From the NCBI RefSeq assembly GCF_046530675.1, contig NZ_CP172558.1, positions 744,001 through 808,000 of the forward strand: a DNA stretch of 64,000 bases. The letters are read 5' to 3'. The DNA comes from Chitinibacter sp046530675 (GTDB lineage: Bacteria; Pseudomonadota; Gammaproteobacteria; Burkholderiales; Chitinibacteraceae). The translations under genes and the position numbers were made by a program. Positions 52,276-60,011 of this stretch are shown here, in pieces; positions within the stretch are counted from its first letter, which is position 1; every line of letters begins with the position of its first letter. The notes under the pieces were generated by a model. That model was not told the origin of the DNA, searched no databases, and saw only the letters and a program-made list of their open reading frames with translations.

Positions 52276-53372
52276 GCTCCGGCGTCCGGCGCACTCCAGT
52301 GCCCCGACTTGCCGCCGATTTTCTCCAGCAGCCGCACGTTGCTCATTACCATGCCTTTATCGACTGCTTTGCACATATCGTAAATCGTCAACAGGCCGAT
52401 CTGCACTGCGGTGAGCGCTTCCATTTCGATTCCGGTACGTCCCAGCGTTTCGCACGTTACGCTGCAGCGTACCGACGAATTGATGCGGTCGATGACAAAT
52501 TCGACATTGACCGCAGTCAGCGGTAGCGGGTGACACAGCGGAATCAGGTCGCTGGTTTTTTTCGCCGCCATAATCGCGGCTATTCGCGCGACGCCGAGTA
52601 CATCGCCTTTTTTGTGATTGCCGCTTTCGATCAGCCGCAGCGTGTCAGGTAGCATGATGATCTCGCCTTGCGCGGTGGCGCTGCGTCGGGTTTCGACTTT
52701 ATTGCCGACATTGACCATATGCGCATTTCCGGCGGCATTAAAATGCGTCAAATCGCCCTGCGTCACGGTTTGAGCTGCAGCCGTCAGACGGTCTGCCAGA
52801 CTGGCAAGATTTTCCGGCGTATTGATATTGGCAAACGACATATCACGATCTGAAAAAGTCACAAATTCGGCGCCCTGTTCGCTCAGCCATTGACCCAAGC
52901 GGTTTTGCCCCTGACTCAGGCATTCCAGCAAGGATGGCAATAATTCGCGCCGGATCAGACAAATCGACCAGTGCGTCTGTCCGTCGGCCGTTTTCGCGAC
53001 GACAGCCGGAGCGCCCGTGGCATTGAGCGCGGCGCGAAATTTCAGGAGCAAGTCATTGGGCAAGCAAGGCACATCGCACGGGACAACGAGCAGCGCCTCA
53101 GCTGGAGACGCCAGCAGCGCGGAATGAATACCCGCCATCGGGCCCGGATGATCGGGATACACATCACGCAATACGGTGTAACCAAAGCCGCTGTAATCAG
53201 GCAGATTGCGGTTGGCGGCAATAAAAATCTGATCAACAAGCACCGATTGCTTTTGCAATGCCGCAATCATCCACGCGACCATCGGCTTGCCAGCCAGTGG
53301 AATCAGCCCTTTGTCGCGTCCACCCATACGGCGCGCCTGGCCGCCAGCCAAAATCACAGCATCCAGATTCAT
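52272..53372 (-). CDS. MobA-MoaC fusion (molybdenum cofactor guanylyltransferase / cyclic pyranopterin synthase)
   Basis: 366 aa. Residues 1-195 are MobA: ILAGGQARRMGGRDKGLIPL, VVPCDVPCLP. Residues about 205-366 are MoaC: DLTHFNAAGNAHMVNVGNK, LIPLCHPLPLT, GIEMEALTAVQIGLLTIYDM and KAVDKGM. MoaC works at the start of Moco synthesis and MobA at the end (adding GMP), so the fusion joins distant steps. No stop or frameshift separates the halves. Last gene of the moa operon, starting directly after moaE. Confidence 0.9.
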   Translation of the reverse strand: MNLDAVILAGGQARRMGGRDKGLIPLAGKPMVAWMIAALQKQSVLVDQIFIAANRNLPDYSGFGYTVLRDVYPDHPGPMAGIHSALLASPAEALLVVPCDVPCLPNDLLLKFRAALNATGAPAVVAKTADGQTHWSICLIRRELLPSLLECLSQGQNRLGQWLSEQGAEFVTFSDRDMSFANINTPENLASLADRLTAAAQTVTQGDLTHFNAAGNAHMVNVGNKVETRRSATAQGEIIMLPDTLRLIESGNHKKGDVLGVARIAAIMAAKKTSDLIPLCHPLPLTAVNVEFVIDRINSSVRCSVTCETLGRTGIEMEALTAVQIGLLTIYDMCKAVDKGMVMSNVRLLEKIGGKSGHWSAPDAGA

Positions 53373-53846
53373 TCAGGACTCCCAGCGTTGCTGCGCGGCT
53401 CGGTCGGATTCTTTGGCTTCAACCCACACACTGTGATCGTTGCCCACTTCCTTTTTCCAGAACGGCGCTTCGTTTTTCAGGAAGTCCATAATATAGGCAT
53501 TTGCTTCGTAAGCGGCAACGCGATGCGCGCTGGCGGTGAGGACGAGCACAATTTGTTCGCTCGGTTTCATTGCGCCAACGCGATGAATCAGCGTCACCGC
53601 ATCGAGCGGCCAGCGCTCGTGAGCGTTCGCCACAATCTGTTGCAAAGCCTTGGTCGTCATCGCCGGATAGTGTTCCAAATGCAGACTGACCAGTTCAGGC
53701 TGCGGGTTCAGATCGCGCACGCGCCCGACAAACATCACCACCGCGCCGATCACCGGATCGCCCACGAGGCGCTGATATTCGGCGGCAACGTCAAAGTCGG
53801 CTTGCTGAACGATGATTTTATCGGCGTGAATCCGCTCTTTATTCAT
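53373..53846 (-). CDS. moaE: Molybdopterin synthase catalytic subunit
   Basis: 157 aa; converts cPMP to molybdopterin with MoaD thiocarboxylate. GAVVMFVGRVRD, LHLEHYPAMTTKALQ, LIHRVGAMKPSEQIVLV and the catalytic Lys region FLKNEAPFWKKE. ATG at 53846 lies one base from the moaD stop, with GGGGGG upstream in the moaD end. Confidence 0.95.
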   Translation of the reverse strand: MNKERIHADKIIVQQADFDVAAEYQRLVGDPVIGAVVMFVGRVRDLNPQPELVSLHLEHYPAMTTKALQQIVANAHERWPLDAVTLIHRVGAMKPSEQIVLVLTASAHRVAAYEANAYIMDFLKNEAPFWKKEVGNDHSVWVEAKESDRAAQQRWES

Positions 53847-53847
53847 C

Positions 53848-54096
53848 TCACCCCCCGGTAACCGGCGGAAAAATGGCGATTTCGGCGTTGGCCGGAATTG
53901 CGTCGTCCAGCTGCGCCATGTCCTGATTGATCGCCACGCGAAACACGCGCGCGCCGCCGAGTTCTTCAGCCCAAACGCCACCGCGTGCAACCAGTTGCGC
54001 GACCAGCTCGCGCACCGTTGCCGCACCTTCGGGGATGTCTTCCTGCGCAACACCCAACGCATCGCGCAAGCGCGCGAAATACAGCACATTCAACAT
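53848..54096 (-). CDS. moaD: Molybdopterin synthase sulfur carrier
   Basis: 82 aa ubiquitin-like protein ending in the functional Gly-Gly (VTGG). The start MLNVLYFARLRDALG is typical. Directly after moeA with no gap. Confidence 0.94.
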   Translation of the reverse strand: MLNVLYFARLRDALGVAQEDIPEGAATVRELVAQLVARGGVWAEELGGARVFRVAINQDMAQLDDAIPANAEIAIFPPVTGG

Positions 54097-55317
54097 TTAC
54101 GCCCCCAAACTGCTAAATGGAATATAAGTCACCACATCACCGCTAGCGATGGTTTGCCCAGCCGGCAAATCGACGAGTCCGTCACCCCAGACCATAGACG
54201 TCAGCACGCCCGAGCCCTGCTTGGCAAATAGCTCAAGCTGTCCGGCTGCATTGCGCCGAACACGCAGAAATTCACGCCGGTCTCCGGCTTTTTTCCAATC
54301 AAAATCGGCGATCAGCGGCATGCGTGAAGGTAAAACCTGCTGCACACCTTGCCGCGCCAGAATAAAGGGCCGCACCAGCATCAAAAAAGTCACCAGCGCC
54401 GACACCGGATTGCCGGGCAGTCCGATGAAATCGCAGCCGCCAATCCGCCCGCACGAGTCTGTTTTATCTACTTTGCCGAAGGCAAAGGGCTTGCCCGGCT
54501 TAATGGCGATTTTCCATAGATTCAATTTACCGAGGTATTCGATTGCAGCCTTGACATGATCTTCCTCACCGACCGATACCCCACCTGATGTCATCAGAAT
54601 GTCGTGGGATTCTGCCGCGGCTTGCAGTGCTGCAATCGTCGCTTCGCGATCATCAGGCACAATCCCCAGATCAGTCACCACGCAGCCCAAAGCCTTCAGC
54701 GCATTGATCAGCACATAGCGATTCGAGTTGTAAATCTGCCCGCCCGCCAAGGGCTGTCCCGGCTCGACCAGCTCGTCGCCAGTGCTGAGCAGCGCAACGC
54801 GCAGCGGTGCAATCACGGGCAGGTACGCGACACCGACTGACGCCGCCAGCCCGATCATTGCAGGTGTCAGCACGCTGCCGCGAGTCAGAATCACCGCGCC
54901 AGTGGCAATGTCATCGCCAACGCGGCGGATATTCGCACCGTCCTGCAAAGCCAGATTTACGGTCAACTGACCGTCGTTGACCGTACACACTTCCTGCATC
55001 GCCACCGCGTTCGCGCCGGCCGGAATCGGCGCGCCGGTAAAAATCCGCGCCGCTTCGCCCGGCGCCAGCGCTGCGCCAACCTCACCGGCAGCGATGCGCT
55101 GAACGACAGGGTATTGCGCTGGAGGGTGGGTAAAATCTGGCACATGCAGGGCATACCCGTCCATCGCACTATTGTCAAAGCCGGGAACATTGATCGTCGA
55201 GCTTAAATCATCAGCCAAAACGCGACCTAAAGCGTCAGCCAGAGCAAGGGTTTCAATCGCCGTTACCGGCTGTGCTTGTGCGAGCAACTGCTCAAGTGCA
55301 GATTCAAAATCAAGCAT
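54097..55317 (-). CDS. moeA: Molybdopterin molybdenumtransferase
   Basis: 406 aa, inserts molybdate into adenylylated molybdopterin. Domain order as in MoeA: DNSAMDGYAL near residue 50, the MoCF-like core with LSTGDELVEPG and TSGGVSVGEEDHVK, FIGLPGNPVSAL and a C-terminal beta domain. Two 49/50-bp dyads lie in its coding sequence, one in the TPPAQYP-type variable loop region. Overlaps mobB by eight bases. Confidence 0.95.
   Translation of the reverse strand: MLDFESALEQLLAQAQPVTAIETLALADALGRVLADDLSSTINVPGFDNSAMDGYALHVPDFTHPPAQYPVVQRIAAGEVGAALAPGEAARIFTGAPIPAGANAVAMQEVCTVNDGQLTVNLALQDGANIRRVGDDIATGAVILTRGSVLTPAMIGLAASVGVAYLPVIAPLRVALLSTGDELVEPGQPLAGGQIYNSNRYVLINALKALGCVVTDLGIVPDDREATIAALQAAAESHDILMTSGGVSVGEEDHVKAAIEYLGKLNLWKIAIKPGKPFAFGKVDKTDSCGRIGGCDFIGLPGNPVSALVTFLMLVRPFILARQGVQQVLPSRMPLIADFDWKKAGDRREFLRVRRNAAGQLELFAKQGSGVLTSMVWGDGLVDLPAGQTIASGDVVTYIPFSSLGA
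54533..54581. repeat. 49-bp dyad (copy 20, in moeA)
   Basis: AGGTATTCGATTGCAG...CCGATACCC. One mismatch at base 1, left inner box TGCAG, spacing exact. Confidence 0.7.
55109..55158. repeat. 50-bp variant of the dyad (copy 21, in moeA)
   Basis: GGGTATTGCGCTGGAG...TGCAGGGCATACCC. All twelve end bases are present but the spacing is one base longer, and the right inner box is shifted by one base, as if a single base was gained. Confidence 0.5.
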
Positions 55318-55861
55318 TGTTGTGTTCCGAAAAATAATGAAGGATAAATTGCGCCACTGCGCCCGTATCGTTCAAATCGAGAATAGGCAGCCCACAGGCA
55401 AGAATCTGATCTGCTGCATCTTGCATTCCGCTCATATCCTGCATATCCATCGCAATGGCCATCACGTACTCGTCGTCAGGAAACAGCGGCGGCTTGCCGT
55501 TGGCGGCGCGCCAGACTTCGATTTTCGGGATGGGCTCGCGCTTGAAGCCTTCGACCAGCGTCAGATCGGCGGGCGCAAGCCGGGCGATTTGCTCAGCCAG
55601 CGGCGGCGTTTCGGCCACCTCAGTCGGTTCCAGCTCATGAAAAATCGCAAAGCGATATGGCGACACGACCATCACCTCGCCCGCACCAGCGGCACGAAAG
55701 CGCGCCGAGTCTTTGCCCGGCGGCTCGAATTCCAGATCGTGATGCGAGTGCTTGATGACATTAACGCGCCAGCCATATTTGGCAAATTCAGGCAGCAAGG
55801 CGGTAATCAGTGTGGTTTTGCCACTACCGGAAAATCCGGCGATGGCGAGGACGTGGGACAT
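55310..55861 (-). CDS. mobB: Molybdopterin-guanine dinucleotide biosynthesis protein B
   Basis: 183 aa GTP-binding adaptor with Walker A AGFSGSGKTTL, DVNVIKHSHHD-like region and DLTLVEGFKREPIPKIE. Assists MobA. First gene of the run mobB-moeA-moaD-moaE-mobA/moaC. Confidence 0.93.
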   Translation of the reverse strand: MSHVLAIAGFSGSGKTTLITALLPEFAKYGWRVNVIKHSHHDLEFEPPGKDSARFRAAGAGEVMVVSPYRFAIFHELEPTEVAETPPLAEQIARLAPADLTLVEGFKREPIPKIEVWRAANGKPPLFPDDEYVMAIAMDMQDMSGMQDAADQILACGLPILDLNDTGAVAQFILHYFSEHNNA

Positions 55862-56057
55862 AAGTAATTGACCAAAAGTTTTGGCTCAAGGCCACCCTGT
55901 CGCACAAGGCAGCGAAGCCGAAGATAGTACAAGTAGTACAGCGAGGCGAGCTAACGATGGACGGAAACTTTTGTCTGCCTACTTACAATACCTATGGATG
56001 TATCTTCATGCAGAGCATATATCAATTACCCTGCATACATATACCCTAAGCGCTACC
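55862..56057. other. Spacer between moaA and mobB with palindromic GTAC core
   Basis: 196 bp without a gene. It holds TAGTAC-AAG-TAGTAC (55925-55939) inside GC-rich flanks with repeated GCGAAGC/GCGAGGC words, which resembles an intergenic repeat, and the dyad at 55998-56046. Promoter elements of mobB are not clear. Confidence 0.4.
55998..56046. repeat. 49-bp dyad (copy 22)
   Basis: ATGTATCTTCATGCAG...CCTGCATACATATACCC. Right end exact, left has two mismatches, both inner boxes (TGCAG and CTGCA) exact. Confidence 0.75.
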
Positions 56058-57029
56058 CTAGCCTCCGGTTTGCGACATAAAGCGGATCAGCTTGGCGGGT
56101 TGCTCGACAAATTCATGCCGTTCGGGCTTGAGTTCAATGGCGTGCAGGATGGCCGCTTCCAACTCGGCATCGCTCGCGCCGCCGCGTAGCAGCGGGCGAA
56201 ATTCAAACGCGCTTTCCTGCCCCAGACACATATACAAAGTGCCGTCGACGGTCAGTCGGACGCGATTGCAGGTGGCGCAAAAATGCTGCGACATCGGCGT
56301 GATAAAACCAATCCGCCCGATGCCATCGCGGGTTTTCCAATAGCGCGCCGGGCCACCGCCCAACTCGATCACTTCAGGAATCAGATCATAACGCGCCACC
56401 AGCCGATCACGAATCGGCCCCAGATCGAGGTATTGCGTATTACGGCCGGTGTCGCCCATCGGCATCGCTTCGATCATCCGCAGAATATAGCCGTGCTCAA
56501 AAGCAAACTCGGCCATCGTGTCGATCTCGGCGTCATTCACGCCGCGCATCGCGACCATATTGAGCTTGATCGGGTTCAAACCGACCTCGGCAGCGGCTTG
56601 CAGTCCGGCCATGACTTTATCGAATGAATCGCTGCCGGTAATGGTGGAAACGCATTGTCGATCAAGGCTATCAAGGCTGACATTCACGCGGGTGACGCCA
56701 GCGTCTTTCAGCGCCTGCGCGTGCTTGGCCAGCTGCGTGGCGTTGGTCGAGAGTGCCAGATCATCTAAGCCCAATGCCTTCAAACGCCCGGCCAGCTCGG
56801 GCAGATTGCGGCGCAACAGCGGCTCGCCGCCGGTCAGCCGTACCCGGCGCACGCCCAGCCGGGCAAAAGCGCCGACCAGCCGCGTAATTTCGTCGAAAGT
56901 CAGCCAGTGTTCGGGTTCTTCAAAACCCTTGAATCGTGCAGGCAGACAATAGCTGCAGCGCAGATCGCAGCGATCCGTCACCGACACCCGCAAATAATCA
57001 ATGGCCCGACCAAACCGATCCTGCAACAT
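56058..57029 (-). CDS. moaA: GTP 3',8-cyclase
   Basis: 323 aa radical-SAM enzyme of the first Moco step. N-terminal cluster motif CDLRCSYC, RLTGGEPLLRRN, and the C-terminal second cluster with CATCNRVRLT and the downstream Cys in MCLGQ. It ends in SQTGG, the family's C-terminal Gly-Gly finger. Same strand as the other Moco genes but 196 bp from mobB. Confidence 0.96.
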   Translation of the reverse strand: MLQDRFGRAIDYLRVSVTDRCDLRCSYCLPARFKGFEEPEHWLTFDEITRLVGAFARLGVRRVRLTGGEPLLRRNLPELAGRLKALGLDDLALSTNATQLAKHAQALKDAGVTRVNVSLDSLDRQCVSTITGSDSFDKVMAGLQAAAEVGLNPIKLNMVAMRGVNDAEIDTMAEFAFEHGYILRMIEAMPMGDTGRNTQYLDLGPIRDRLVARYDLIPEVIELGGGPARYWKTRDGIGRIGFITPMSQHFCATCNRVRLTVDGTLYMCLGQESAFEFRPLLRGGASDAELEAAILHAIELKPERHEFVEQPAKLIRFMSQTGG

Positions 57030-57077
57030 TGCTGACCTCCACCGTGATCACCGAGTATGCCCTATCATTTGCAGACA

Positions 57078-57632
57078 CTAAATACCCCCAGCGAGGCATG
57101 CGCGACTCAATAAATCCCGGTAGGAATAGGCAAATGCCTCAATCGCGGTGTGATGCTGTTGCTCAAACGGCGAGCGCGGCAAATGTTCGACATCGTGCAG
57201 CACCAGCGGGGTTTGCCAATGCAGCCCCAGTGCTTCGGCAGTCAGCCGCATCGGATACCAGAGTACTTCGGTTGAAATCGTTTTGTCCGCATCGTACAAG
57301 CTACCCACCGAAGCGGTGCTGACGACCAGTTGCAGCGTTTTGCCGTCCAGCGCCCGCTTGGCACCAAAAGCCCAGTCGCGGGCAAAAACCTCATCCTGCC
57401 AGCGCTTGAGCATCGCCGGACAGCTATGCCAGTACAACGGGAACTGCCAGACAATCCGCTCGGCATGCTCGCACGCCTGCTGTTCGGCCAGCACATCGAT
57501 ATCGCCATCAGGGTACATGCTTTCCAGATGATGAATTTTGACCTCTGGTAGCTCGGCAATTTCATCGATCAAGGTGCGATGCGTTTGCGAGTTGGCCAGG
57601 TGCGGGTGAGAGAAAATAATCAGGTTTTTCAT
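57078..57632 (-). CDS. NAD(P)H-dependent flavin oxidoreductase (KefF/MdaB-like)
   Basis: 184 aa flavodoxin-like fold: IIFSHPHLANSQTHRTLIDE, IVWQFPLYWHSCPAMLKRW and LQLVVSTASVGS are the FMN-binding and core motifs of the quinone reductase 2-type family. Likely a cytosolic quinone reductase. Divergent from the chemotaxis-like gene, with 133 bp between them. Confidence 0.88.
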   Translation of the reverse strand: MKNLIIFSHPHLANSQTHRTLIDEIAELPEVKIHHLESMYPDGDIDVLAEQQACEHAERIVWQFPLYWHSCPAMLKRWQDEVFARDWAFGAKRALDGKTLQLVVSTASVGSLYDADKTISTEVLWYPMRLTAEALGLHWQTPLVLHDVEHLPRSPFEQQHHTAIEAFAYSYRDLLSRACLAGGI

Positions 57633-57765
57633 GATTCCCCCAGGCCGCTTCTACTGGCAGTGCTTGAGCGCTGCGTCAGATGGCGGCATACCCCTTCAGT
57701 ATGGTTGTTACGCGCCATTTTTACTGACTATAAAGAAACTCCCTGTCAGACAAGAGGTTGCAGTC

Positions 57766-58353
57766 ATGTCGAATGCCCCCGGCGGAATCAGCGCTTTGCG
57801 GCAATCCGTCCTGATTCATGAAGAAGTCAAAACGGTGGTTCGCAACTGTTTTGAGATCAATCTGATGGGGCTCAATGCCATTTTGCTGGCTAAAAAAGCC
57901 GGCGAATCGGCGCGTGGTTTTGGCGTGATTTCCAATGAATTGCGCCTGCTGAGCATCGAGCTGCAACGCGCCATGCGCGGTCTGGATGAACTGACCCAGC
58001 AATTGCTCTCATCAGCCACCTTGCGCTTGCAAGCCGAACGACGGCTGGCCCGGTTGGCTGACGCAGCGGCCTATTCAGACACTTTGCGACAAATGCTCGA
58101 ACCGGCCATGCAGTACGCCCGCAGCCGCTTTAGCACCGACATCGACCCCAAGCGGTTTCACGACTGCCTAAGCGATGCGAATCAATCGTGTACTTTCGGT
58201 CTGGTGCTGGCGCGCACCGCCCGCATCGAGTCGGCGTACAGCGGCACGATGCGCACTGTGCTGGCCGAATTATCCGAAGCCTTTGCCAGCAAGATCGAAG
58301 CCATTTTGCTGCGGCTCGATTCTTTACAACGGATTACCCAAAAACTCAATTGA
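57766..58353 (+). CDS. Soluble chemoreceptor-like signalling protein (partner of the diiron sensor)
   Basis: 195 aa without TM or signal. Residues about 25-70 follow the tip region of methyl-accepting proteins (INLMGLNAILLAKKAGESAR, then GFGVISNELRLLS), flanked by helices that could form a coiled coil. There is no HAMP and no obvious long methylation bundle, so it is a reduced signalling unit. AGAGG lies upstream of the ATG. The downstream ODP gene starts 6 bp after the stop, which suggests a two-protein sensor. Confidence 0.65.
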   Translation: MSNAPGGISALRQSVLIHEEVKTVVRNCFEINLMGLNAILLAKKAGESARGFGVISNELRLLSIELQRAMRGLDELTQQLLSSATLRLQAERRLARLADAAAYSDTLRQMLEPAMQYARSRFSTDIDPKRFHDCLSDANQSCTFGLVLARTARIESAYSGTMRTVLAELSEAFASKIEAILLRLDSLQRITQKLN

Positions 58354-58359
58354 GGCCGA

Positions 58360-59094
58360 ATGAAAAAAGCTCAGCTTATCGCCAGCGCAGATACGCATCG
58401 CTGGTTTGCCATTTCCCGCGATCCGCAGCGTCCCAATCATCTGATCGACACCAATGAGTACGTCGTCACCACCGGTGAAGACAGCATCTTGTGCGACCCC
58501 GGTGGTGCCGAAGTCTTTCCGGTGGTTTTTGCCGCGCTGTCCGAAGTCGTTGACCCGCGCACCGTACGTCGGATTTTTTCCTCGCATCAGGATCCGGACG
58601 TGATTTCATCGCTCGGCTTATGGAATGACTTCAACCCCGACATCAAATGCCATGTTTCCGGGCTCTGGGGTGGTTTTATTCCCCATTTTGGCTGCGACGC
58701 CGACACGCTGGTTTCGATTCCTGACGAAGGCGTCGAGCTGAGTATTGGCAAAGCCAAACTGCAAACGATTCCGGCGCATTACCTGCATTCATCAGGCAAT
58801 TTTCATTTGTACGACCCGGCTTGCAAATTGCTGTTCAGCGGCGACATCGGTGCTGCGATGCTGCCACCAGGCCATGAACAGCTCTATGTCGAAGATTTTG
58901 ATACGCATATCCGTTTTGCCGAAGGTTTTCACCGCCGCTGGATGGGATCGAACACCGCCAAGAAAAACTGGATCAATCGGGTCCGACAACTTGATATCGA
59001 CTTGCTTTGCCCGCAACACGGCGCGATTTATCGCGGCGCTGACGTCAAACGCTTTATCGACTGGTTTGACGAATTACAAGTCGGATTGGGTTGA
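58360..59094 (+). CDS. ODP-type oxygen-binding diiron protein (metallo-beta-lactamase fold)
   Basis: 244 aa cytosolic protein resembling the diiron half of flavodiiron proteins without the flavodoxin part. Candidate metal ligands: H76, D78, D80 in SSHQDPDV; H143 in YLHSSGN; D162 in FSGDIG; H220 in PQHG. A Val stands where flavodiiron proteins have a further His. Known ODPs sense oxygen or iron for chemotaxis; the coupled MCP-like gene supports that role. A terminator follows. Confidence 0.8.
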   Translation: MKKAQLIASADTHRWFAISRDPQRPNHLIDTNEYVVTTGEDSILCDPGGAEVFPVVFAALSEVVDPRTVRRIFSSHQDPDVISSLGLWNDFNPDIKCHVSGLWGGFIPHFGCDADTLVSIPDEGVELSIGKAKLQTIPAHYLHSSGNFHLYDPACKLLFSGDIGAAMLPPGHEQLYVEDFDTHIRFAEGFHRRWMGSNTAKKNWINRVRQLDIDLLCPQHGAIYRGADVKRFIDWFDELQVGLG

Positions 59095-59123
59095 TCTTGT
59101 TAAAATAGCCCCCATTATTTTTG

Positions 59124-59147
59124 AACGCCGCCAGGTGCGGCGTTTTT
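59124..59147 (+). terminator. Terminator after the ODP gene
   Basis: AACGCCGC-CAGG-TGCGGCGTT with a following T run. Stem of eight pairs. Confidence 0.85.
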
Positions 59148-59186
59148 CATTATTGGCGTCAATACGTCACCCACAGGAAAAAGCTC

Positions 59187-59918
59187 ATGACCATCATCGT
59201 TAATGGCGTTGAAATCACCGAAGAACAAATCGCAGGCGAACAAGACAAGCACACGCAAGCACCGAGCGCACGCGATGCCGCCATTCAGGAGCTGATCCTG
59301 CGTGAATTGCTGGTGCAGCAAGCGGCAGCCCAAGGCATTACGGCAGCGACGCCAGAAGAAAGCATTGGCGCTTTGCTCGATAATGAAATCAAGGTTGAAG
59401 AAGCCGATGATGCGGCTTGCCAGGCATTTTATGCCAACAATCAGGACAGTTTCCGCCGCGGCGAAATGGCCGTTGCCAGCCATATTCTGTTCCCGCTCGG
59501 CGAAGGTCTGGCGGCCAGTCTGGCCAAGTCAAAAGCCGAAGGCGTACTGGCTGAAGTGCAAGCCAATCCGGAACGCTTCGCAGCACTGGCCAAAGAGCAC
59601 TCAACTTGCCCGTCAGGCCAGCAAGGCGGCAGTCTCGGTCAGTTCGGCCGTGGCCAGATGGTGCCGGAATTTGAACAGGCCGTTTTCAGCACCGACGCCG
59701 GTCAGATCACGCCGAATCTGGTTGAAACCCAGTTCGGTTACCACATCATTCAGGTCAACGAGCGCAACGATGGCGGTCTGGTCAGCTTTGACGAAGTCAA
59801 AGAACGTCTGCAAGCCTTCCTGACCGATATGGCCGGCCGCAAAGCGATGCACGACTATCTGGCTCAATTGGTACAAAACGCAAAAATCGACGGCTACAGC
59901 CTGCCAGCCATGGCCTGA
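59187..59918 (+). CDS. Parvulin-type peptidyl-prolyl isomerase
   Basis: 243 aa. Helical N-terminal part (about 1-90) and a parvulin (PpiC) domain (about 92-190) with VASHILFPLGE, STCPSGQQGGSLGQFGRGQM, VPEFEQAVFS and FGYHIIQV. No signal peptide is seen, so it is probably cytosolic or exported by another route, unlike SurA/PpiD. The ATG at 59187 is the start of the conserved part. Confidence 0.9.
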   Translation: MTIIVNGVEITEEQIAGEQDKHTQAPSARDAAIQELILRELLVQQAAAQGITAATPEESIGALLDNEIKVEEADDAACQAFYANNQDSFRRGEMAVASHILFPLGEGLAASLAKSKAEGVLAEVQANPERFAALAKEHSTCPSGQQGGSLGQFGRGQMVPEFEQAVFSTDAGQITPNLVETQFGYHIIQVNERNDGGLVSFDEVKERLQAFLTDMAGRKAMHDYLAQLVQNAKIDGYSLPAMA

Positions 59919-59923
59919 TACAG

Positions 59924-59972
59924 GGGTATATCGACGCAGGACATATTAAATATAACCTGCATCAAAATACCC
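59924..59972. repeat. 49-bp dyad (copy 23, exact)
   Basis: GGGTATATCGACGCAGG...CCTGCATCAAAATACCC. Exact ends and spacing; inner boxes GCAGG/CCTGC fully paired. It lies 5 bp after the isomerase stop. Confidence 0.9.
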
Positions 59973-59987
59973 GACAGGGTATAAATC

Positions 59988-60011
59988 AACCGGGCTGATG
60001 CCCGGTTTTTT
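59988..60011 (+). terminator. Terminator after the isomerase gene
   Basis: AACCGGGC-TGAT-GCCCGGTT with a T run. Located between converging genes. Confidence 0.88.

Noticed and set aside
57053..57087. GAGTATGCCC...AAATACCCC before moaA
   Set aside because: The two ends resemble dyad ends but are only about 35 bp apart, so the fixed geometry is not met.
23486..59972. Reading the 49-bp dyads as Neisseria-type DNA uptake sequences or a MITE
   Set aside because: Uptake sequences are short single words without fixed pairing distance, and the known 10-12-mers do not resemble GGGTAT. A MITE would keep a conserved interior and show target-site duplications, which are not seen.
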